Source of the DNA: Tritrichomonas musculus
Lineage: Eukaryota; Parabasalia; Tritrichomonadida; Tritrichomonadidae
Length of the DNA stretch: 64,000 nt
Direction: 5' to 3'
Assembly: GCA_039105265.1 (NCBI GenBank)
Contig: JAPFFF010000004.1
Span: 5,084,001-5,148,000, forward strand
This document shows positions 58,417-64,000 of this stretch, in pieces. How positions within the stretch are numbered: the stretch's first letter is position 1; each line of letters opens with the position of its first letter. The translations under genes and the position numbers were made by a program. The notes below the pieces were generated by a model. The model made no database searches and was not told the DNA's origin. It saw nothing but the letters and a program-made list of their open reading frames with translations.

Positions 58417-58880
58417 TTTGAATATTATACTTCTGTAATTCTTCAATTTTTTCAATATATTTTCTTAAATAATTTTACTTTTTCATAAAAGATACAGAAA
58501 TAAATTTCAATTATTTTATATAAAAAGATAGTAACAAATGGTCAGTATTTGACATTTTGTGAAATAAGTTTTTAATGATCAATACATTATATAATGATGT
58601 TTATTGAACTCAAAATAAAAAATGCTTTTTTATTCAAATTTAAAATTGAATCAAAATTTGAGTAAATATAAACTAACTTTTTATAAAGTCTTTACTTTAT
58701 ATATTTAAAATATAATTATATTGACATACACTTCTAAAAGATCTGTATTATATCATGCAAATAAGTTTTAATAACTTGAACAAATATATTTCAAGAATAA
58801 CAAAGTATGCTCTATTTGAAATTATGATATTAATATTATACAAAAAATAATAATAAAGATAAATATAATTTATAATAACT
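58417..58880. other. Intergenic AT-rich DNA between DOCK and HID1 genes
   Basis: 464 bp between two minus-strand genes. It should include the DOCK promoter, and nothing else is recognised. Confidence 0.5.
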
Positions 58881-60617
58881 TTATAACACAGAAACAGTAT
58901 GAAGAGTTTGAAAATCACCTCCGCGCATTGCCAATGTTCTCATCCAGTCGATCCATAGCTCAGTCATTTCTCCTTTAAAAACATGGCTCCTCGGACCAGG
59001 CAATTCGTAATCATTCATGAACATCATCGGCTTCAAGGTCTTTAGAACAGCCTCTGCCTCGTCTGTTCTAATCTTCATCAAGTTCATTGCCTTTGCTTTT
59101 TCTCTAAAACACTTAAAAAAAGAATCGAGGTAACGAACATCTATACCTTTTTGCTTAATCGTCTTAAAAAGTTTCATATTTTTAATAATTGAAATTATCA
59201 TGTTTGTATTACGAGAAAATTGTTGCCATAATATTTGTTCAAAGCTTCCAATAATAATTGGAATAAGATTTGGAACTTGTCTATCACGACTTCCTACGAT
59301 TCCTTGAATGAATCGAAAAATGCAATGACATGAGAAATATGAAAACTCACAGATATGAGCTGATATATTATGTAGAATGCAGCAAGCTGCTGGAAGAAGT
59401 GGAGCTGTGGTATTCATGTCATGCATGACAGTATTTGTAATAATCTCGATAAGGAGATCGCCATAGTTCCCACGATGAACAGATTCTTTGCATGGAAAAG
59501 CTGATGTAAACGGTTGATTTAAGCTTGCTGAGATTTTCGGTTCAGACGTAAGAAGGACTAATGTAGAAAAAACAAGTGAATGGAAGTAGCAAGGACTATT
59601 TCGTTCATTCATGAGTTGCAATGGAAGAAGCAGGCTAACAATAAAATCTTTACCAGTTGGAATAAGGCTTTCAAGACTTTCATCGTGCCTAAGAAGCGTT
59701 TGGTAAAAGAAAGATATAAGTTCGTGAAAAATACCAGGAGAAGGAGAATTTACAAGTTGAATTTGATTATCATCAGGGATACGTAATAAACTTCTGAAAA
59801 GTGGTAATATTGTTGAAAAATTCAGCGAAGCAAAAGCTGATTGCCAATTTGGGCAAAATGCAATACCATTAGCAGCAACTATTAAGGCCATTCGGTGAAG
59901 TTCATCATTATTAACATTTATTTGTGAATTATTTGAATTTGGCATTAATAAATTTGAATTAGATGAACTGCTATGTAGATTTGTCGATGAGTTGGAATGA
60001 TCATTCGATGGCTTTTGATAATTAGTGATTAAAAGATGCTGAAAAAGTGGAAATGGGTCAGCTTCATCGAGGCACTCAAAATGCATATTTGGAAAATGGT
60101 CTGCTGGTGGTTGCGGTGAACTAAGTAAAAACATAATAACGCATGCTATCATTTCATACTTAATATAAAAGCATATTGAATTTTTTTGAACTGAGTTCTG
60201 AATAAGTGGGTGATTTAGTAAGTTAAAAGAGCTAACAAAAAAAGTTGAAGGAAGATTACCTGGAATAATTGAAGGAGGAGACCAGCAAAACCATGAATCA
60301 ATGCAAAAAGAGTGAAAGTGTTGAAGCAGTAAATAAGAATTAAAACATGAAATTAATAATGAATTAGAAAAGTCTGAATGTTTATCTGTTTTCGAGATTT
60401 TGTAAATAGTAAAAATCATGTGATAAACAAGTATTTGAACATTATTTGGTTTTTTCGAGATTAATTCTGAGATAATCTGAGAATCAAAGAGCTTATGTGA
60501 TAAAATTTGTGAAGTAAGAACTGATTTGCATACTTGATCATTTAATTGTATATCTGTTGTCAGGAGATCAACAAATGAATGGGGTAAAGTAGCATCAGCA
60601 GAATCACCTATTCCCAT
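58881..60617 (-). CDS. HID1: HID1-like protein (Golgi / dense-core vesicle trafficking)
   Basis: This 578-residue protein aligns by eye with HID1 of animals and its fungal kin along the C-terminal two thirds. Landmarks include FHELISFFYQTLL, then FSTLVLLTSEPKISASLNQP (HID1 FILLLLSGERNFGVRLNKP), then HRGNYGDLLIEII (TGTHADLLIVVF). IGSFEQILWQQFSRNTNMII (LEVFNNIIQYQFDGNSNLVY) follows, and the C-terminal tail FKGEMTELWIDWMRTL ends the match. HID1 is a helical peripheral membrane protein of the medial/trans-Golgi. Human HID1 is N-myristoylated, and this protein also starts MGIGDS with Gly2 and a small residue at position 6. It is shorter than human HID1 (about 790), mostly for lack of a variable insert. 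TATCAAAT precedes the ATG. Confidence 0.85.
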   Translation of the reverse strand: MGIGDSADATLPHSFVDLLTTDIQLNDQVCKSVLTSQILSHKLFDSQIISELISKKPNNVQILVYHMIFTIYKISKTDKHSDFSNSLLISCFNSYLLLQHFHSFCIDSWFCWSPPSIIPGNLPSTFFVSSFNLLNHPLIQNSVQKNSICFYIKYEMIACVIMFLLSSPQPPADHFPNMHFECLDEADPFPLFQHLLITNYQKPSNDHSNSSTNLHSSSSNSNLLMPNSNNSQINVNNDELHRMALIVAANGIAFCPNWQSAFASLNFSTILPLFRSLLRIPDDNQIQLVNSPSPGIFHELISFFYQTLLRHDESLESLIPTGKDFIVSLLLPLQLMNERNSPCYFHSLVFSTLVLLTSEPKISASLNQPFTSAFPCKESVHRGNYGDLLIEIITNTVMHDMNTTAPLLPAACCILHNISAHICEFSYFSCHCIFRFIQGIVGSRDRQVPNLIPIIIGSFEQILWQQFSRNTNMIISIIKNMKLFKTIKQKGIDVRYLDSFFKCFREKAKAMNLMKIRTDEAEAVLKTLKPMMFMNDYELPGPRSHVFKGEMTELWIDWMRTLAMRGGDFQTLHTVSVL

Positions 60618-60812
60618 TCAAATTTGATAGAAAAATTTTTTACTTGAATAGTTTATTTCAAATGATCAAATATGTTGCCAATTTTCGATTGAAAAAAGCA
60701 TTTCAACAAGAACGAAGTATATAAAGAGATTTATATGAATTTTAATTAGTAGGTTTAATTGGGGAAAAAAAAATAAAAAACAAGGCATATTTAGGGGGAA
60801 AAAAACATGATT
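60618..60812. other. Intergenic DNA upstream of HID1
   Basis: 195 bp AT-rich, with a TCAAATTTGA palindrome next to the HID1 start (about 60618-60627). It carries the HID1 promoter and the 3' end of the methyltransferase gene. Confidence 0.4.
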
Positions 60813-61580
60813 TTAAAGATCTGAATCTTCCTCTTCTTCGTCATCTAACTCTACATTTTCACCATCTTTTCTAAAAGACATTTTCACAAAATGAGCTGTG
60901 GTTCTAACTTCAAGAGGTCCTAGGTCATCCTTGAACATTGGAGGATGTTTCATTGTTCCAACTTCTTCTACATTTAAACCAAATTTTCGACGTGCAAGCT
61001 TGAAAAAATTGAGATCTTCTTTAACTAAATGTGTTCTATGGTGACTATAAGTAACAAGAGCATAACTTCCATCATCTTTTTTAAGGAGGCTTGTTAAAGA
61101 TTGTAACAGTTGTTTGTGGCATGTATGATTGAAAATAAGATCAGCCAAAATTGCAACGTCGAATTTCTCGTTGTTATTAGCTTTAAGAATCGGAGTGACA
61201 TCTTTACCCCATTGATGGCCAACAACATCAATATTCGGATACTTTGAGCAGTTGTATTGAAGATTTTCAATAAGATTTGTATCTGGATAATCGGTAGCTA
61301 CAACGTGTTTGGCGCCACTAATTGATGCACTGATTGAACATAATCCTGCTCCTGATCCAAATTCAACAATATTTTGCCCGGTTACATCAACTCCAAATTG
61401 TTTGTCTTTTATAATTTTAGCCATGATTTTTCCAGCTTCCCATAATTTGTCGCCCCACAAAGAGTGGTGGACATTAAGAAGGCGCAGTTGTATTCCTTCC
61501 CATTCTATTACTGGATATTCTGGTTCTGGCTCTGGCTCTTGTGGACCTTCATCAAAAAGATCAGCTAAATCATCTGTCAT
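60813..61580 (-). CDS. EFM7: EFM7/METTL21-like protein methyltransferase
   Basis: This 255-residue class I SAM methyltransferase of the family-16 group has LWGDKLWEAGKIMA, then the SAM motif I VEFGSGAGLCSI. ATDYPDTNLIENL (end of strand 2), the characteristic HQWGKD and VAILADLIFNHTCHKQLL (post-motif) follow, then THLVKEDLNFF. The ATDYPD and DLIFNH signatures match yeast EFM7 (formerly NNT1), which methylates the N-terminal Gly and Lys of elongation factor eEF1A. Other METTL21-type lysine methyltransferases are possible. Both termini are acidic (DLADLFDEGPQEPEPEPE; LDDEEEEDSDL). The protein is cytosolic (inferred) and the ATG at 61580 is used. Confidence 0.85.
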   Translation of the reverse strand: MTDDLADLFDEGPQEPEPEPEYPVIEWEGIQLRLLNVHHSLWGDKLWEAGKIMAKIIKDKQFGVDVTGQNIVEFGSGAGLCSISASISGAKHVVATDYPDTNLIENLQYNCSKYPNIDVVGHQWGKDVTPILKANNNEKFDVAILADLIFNHTCHKQLLQSLTSLLKKDDGSYALVTYSHHRTHLVKEDLNFFKLARRKFGLNVEEVGTMKHPPMFKDDLGPLEVRTTAHFVKMSFRKDGENVELDDEEEEDSDL

Positions 61581-62133
61581 TGGAAATAAATCTGGTCGTT
61601 CAACTTTTTGTAAGAGATTAAATTGTTGATTGAAGTAGGACCAAATATTAATATAATTTTTTGAATAGAGGCCACTTTTTCAAATTATTAGTTTGAAACA
61701 ATTTTATCTCGTTGAACAATAATTTTAACCTAAAAATTTTTTTTAATATTGAATAAACAAATGTAAGCATGTTAAACCGGATTATATTTTTGTTTCCGGA
61801 TTATAATATTTCATTTTCCGGATTATAATTTTTTTTTTTTTTTTGAATGTATTATCAAAAAGTTAATTGATTTATTTGAAGTGCTTTCGATCAAAATTTC
61901 ATTCAATAAAAAATTCCTCTGCGATTTTATTTAAGAGGATATCGATCAAAAACAATTCAATTCATTTCCTCCGGAAAAGAACATTACAACAATATTAATT
62001 TGATTTGATTCCTTAGAAATTGCGCTGATTTATTGATATAAAACTACTAAATTTTACTAAATATATATAGTATGCAATATCATAAAATCATAATAAAGAT
62101 ATAATTTATTTCAAAAAAACTTTTTTTATTTAA
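61581..62133. other. Intergenic region with three CCGGATTATA repeats
   Basis: 553 bp between the methyltransferase start and the hAT remnant. CCGGATTATA occurs at about 61777, 61797 and 61819, spaced near two helical turns, followed by a T-rich tract. It could be subterminal repeats of the hAT element or protein-binding sites upstream of the methyltransferase gene. Confidence 0.5.
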
Positions 62134-64000
62134 CTATTGCGACATATATGCTATTTGTGCTTGTTGTAATGTGTTTGATGTTCTAATTCTCTGTTTTGTT
62201 ATAACTTTGCGTAGTTTATATAGCATTCTTTCTGCAGATGCTTTTCTTGAAGGAACAGATAAAAATCTCAATGCAATTTGTGCCAAATCTGAAAATAAAG
62301 GTATTTTTTCTAAAAACCTCCAAGTCCCGTTAATATCTTCAATTCTGATATTAGATTTCATGTTTTCTGTGAAGATTACGTTTGTGGGTTCTAGCCATGC
62401 TGAATAAGCTTGAGTTGCTAAGGTTTTATTTAATCCTAAATTGAAGGCATAAGCAAGAATAATTTGTCCTTCGAGATCAAAGTTAATTTTCCTTTCTTCA
62501 TCATCACCTGATTCAAATATTGACTCGTATTCAAAAAAAAAGCCTCTGCCAAATAATTATCAAAATCTTCATCATATGTATCATCATCATTCGTATCTTC
62601 TTCTTCATTGGCAACGGAATTTGATGCAAACGCCGGAATTACAGTCATTTCTGTTGTTTCTCCTTGTACCTCTACATTGCATTCGTTTAATGACTTTGGT
62701 ATTTCTAAATCATTTTGTGCTAGTAGATTAGAAATTTCAACAAAATGATCTTTCTGATTATCAAATAATGCTTGCGCAGTGTAGATGAGAGATAATGATT
62801 CTTCGTTTGGTTGCAAAGGGAAAAAATCGCAATAAAGAAGCTTAATGTTGTCTGGATTGTTGTCTTGCTTCGATGTAACATATATTTGACGGCCTTTTGG
62901 TGTAAGATGGAATAATAATCTTAATAATGTTCCACTTTCTGTAAAGTCTATTCGTTCGTGTACATTCTTCAATAGCATCAATCCTGGTTCTTCCATTGAT
63001 GAGTTACATATCGTTTGCTGGAGTAAAATTGTAGAAACTTGAGTATATCCATATGTGTATCCTGAACTAGTCGAGTCGCTTTCAAGCTTATTGTTCAGAT
63101 ACTTGAAAGGCATCATTAATACAGTAAGCAAAGGCGCCCATTTCCGAACTGCATCAATACAGTTCTGGACTAATTGAGGTGATTGCTGAAAAGGGCTCAG
63201 CGTAATGTTGTCATAGCATTTAAAAAAGTTTTCTATTTAGTCGTAATGAATAACAATCCAAGAACAAATGTCAAATATATTGTTCCATCTTGTGATGCAT
63301 CTTTTTGGGCATGATATTTTTAATCGTGAGACAATAGGACGGGAATTAAAAATTTGAGAAAATGTTTCTTTGCATGACATAGAATCATCAAGATTTTTCA
63401 TGAAATCTTGAATTGCAAGATTAAGACAGTGGCAAGCACAAGGTATTTTGATGAATGTGCCATTAAGATGTTCTTGAACTTGTGCTATTGCTTTTGATTG
63501 GACACGCAAGCCGTCAGCAACAATTCCAGCAACATTGAATCCTTGTGATTGCAAATCAACTATTGTATTTCCAATATGGATAGTGTATGAATCTAGTGTT
63601 CCATCAAAGAATTCGATTGCTTTATAAATTAATGGCTTCAATGGATGCAAAGAATTTGTAATTAATATATCGAGGTAACTTTTGTGCCCTTCTTTACCTG
63701 CATCAATTGCTAATGCAATGTTCTTTAATGTCTTATAGTCATTTAATCTTTTTTCATATAGTTTAAGGCCTTGGTCAATAAATAACTTTGTAAAAGTTGA
63801 TCTCGACATTTTTGGATACAAAGCTTTGGGGTTTTCGTTAGGATGAGCTTGTCCAATTTTTATCGATTCCTCAATTAATTTATACAGACTATCACTAACT
63901 GCATTTTCTAATGATAAATTAGTTTTCCCCACGAACATTAAGTGCGCTTCAAGTATGTTGCTTGGTTGATTTGAATTTGTTTTCTGTAATTGGACAGTTC
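62134..64000 (-). mobile_element. hAT-family DNA transposon, right end outside the window
   Basis: The three coding pieces at 62134-62361, 62436-63131 and 63237-64000 belong to one hAT transposase on the minus strand. The terminal inverted repeats and 8-bp target duplications cannot be checked because the transposase N-terminal side is beyond the window. The element is degraded only slightly, which suggests fairly recent loss of activity, or sequencing error at a homopolymer. Confidence 0.8.
62134..64000 (-). pseudogene. hAT transposase, interrupted by one stop and one frameshift
   Basis: The N-terminal piece (open to the window edge, 63237-64000) has the hAT landmarks IPCACHCLNLAIQD and KRCITRWNNIFD, and LAIDAGKEGHKSYLDI at the first catalytic region. 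The C-terminal piece has the hATC dimerisation motif ALRFLSVPSRKASAERMLYKL. An in-frame TAA at 63237-63239 separates the first two pieces, which are otherwise in the same frame. The last piece follows after a frame change at the run of nine A at 62533-62541, with similarity continuing through it. The N-terminal BED finger would lie outside the window. hAT proteins cut and paste DNA with 8-bp duplications. Confidence 0.82.

Noticed and set aside
1-64000. tRNA or rRNA genes
   Set aside because: No cloverleaf with TTCAANNC-type box or rRNA-like sequence was recognised by eye; a tRNAscan or Rfam run would settle this.

Overview
This window looks like a nuclear chromosome segment of a parabasalid (trichomonad) protist, most like the Tritrichomonas/Trichomonas group. 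The reasons are: very AT-rich DNA; long uninterrupted genes with no evident introns; eukaryotic families (DOCK, HID1, calpain, EFM7-type methyltransferase) beside a SecA-like motor; a huge type I membrane protein with a short signal peptide, Cys-rich repeats and a Lys-rich cytoplasmic tail; Asn-rich coiled-coil proteins; and a TCA initiator-like motif only a few bases before many start codons, as known for Trichomonas. Species assignment is an inference from memory of these families, not from a search.

Region 1 (1-19.5 kb) is gene-dense. A partial minus-strand gene (1-2807) runs off the left edge and is head-to-head with a 1691-residue SecA-like ATPase. Then come two strong hairpins, an inverted pair of nearly identical genes for an 86-residue ubiquitin-like protein ending in Gly-Gly, a coiled-coil protein, a calpain-family peptidase with a Gln-rich repeat tail, a 1073-residue coiled-coil protein with an Asn/Asp repeat tail, and an alpha/beta hydrolase.

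Region 2 (19.5-29.2 kb) is a gene desert with a broken coding remnant, AT microsatellites, two miniature inverted-repeat transposons (240 bp at a TTAA site, 97 bp at a TA site), long homopolymers and a diverged tandem duplication of about 3 kb.

Region 3 (29.2-40.5 kb) holds a 3145-residue surface protein with 35 almost identical 67-residue Cys-rich repeats, preceded by an 18-bp and a 23-bp minisatellite.

Region 4 (40.8-53 kb) is a cluster of DNA transposons inserted at TA: a 1.46-kb non-autonomous element, a 2.0-kb pogo-like element with 286-bp terminal inverted repeats, and a 6.4-kb Tc1/mariner-IS630-type element. The last encodes one 1598-residue protein that joins an N-terminal ubiquitin-specific-protease-like domain, about 30 tandem 14-residue repeats and a C-terminal DD35E transposase. 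This fusion, with its six 20-bp subterminal repeats, is the most unusual system in the window.

Region 5 (53-62 kb) has three minus-strand housekeeping-type genes: a DOCK-family Rho GEF, HID1 (Golgi trafficking, with Gly at position 2) and an EFM7-like methyltransferase. A slightly damaged hAT transposon (62.1 kb to the right edge) ends the window. I saw no tRNA, rRNA or CRISPR array.
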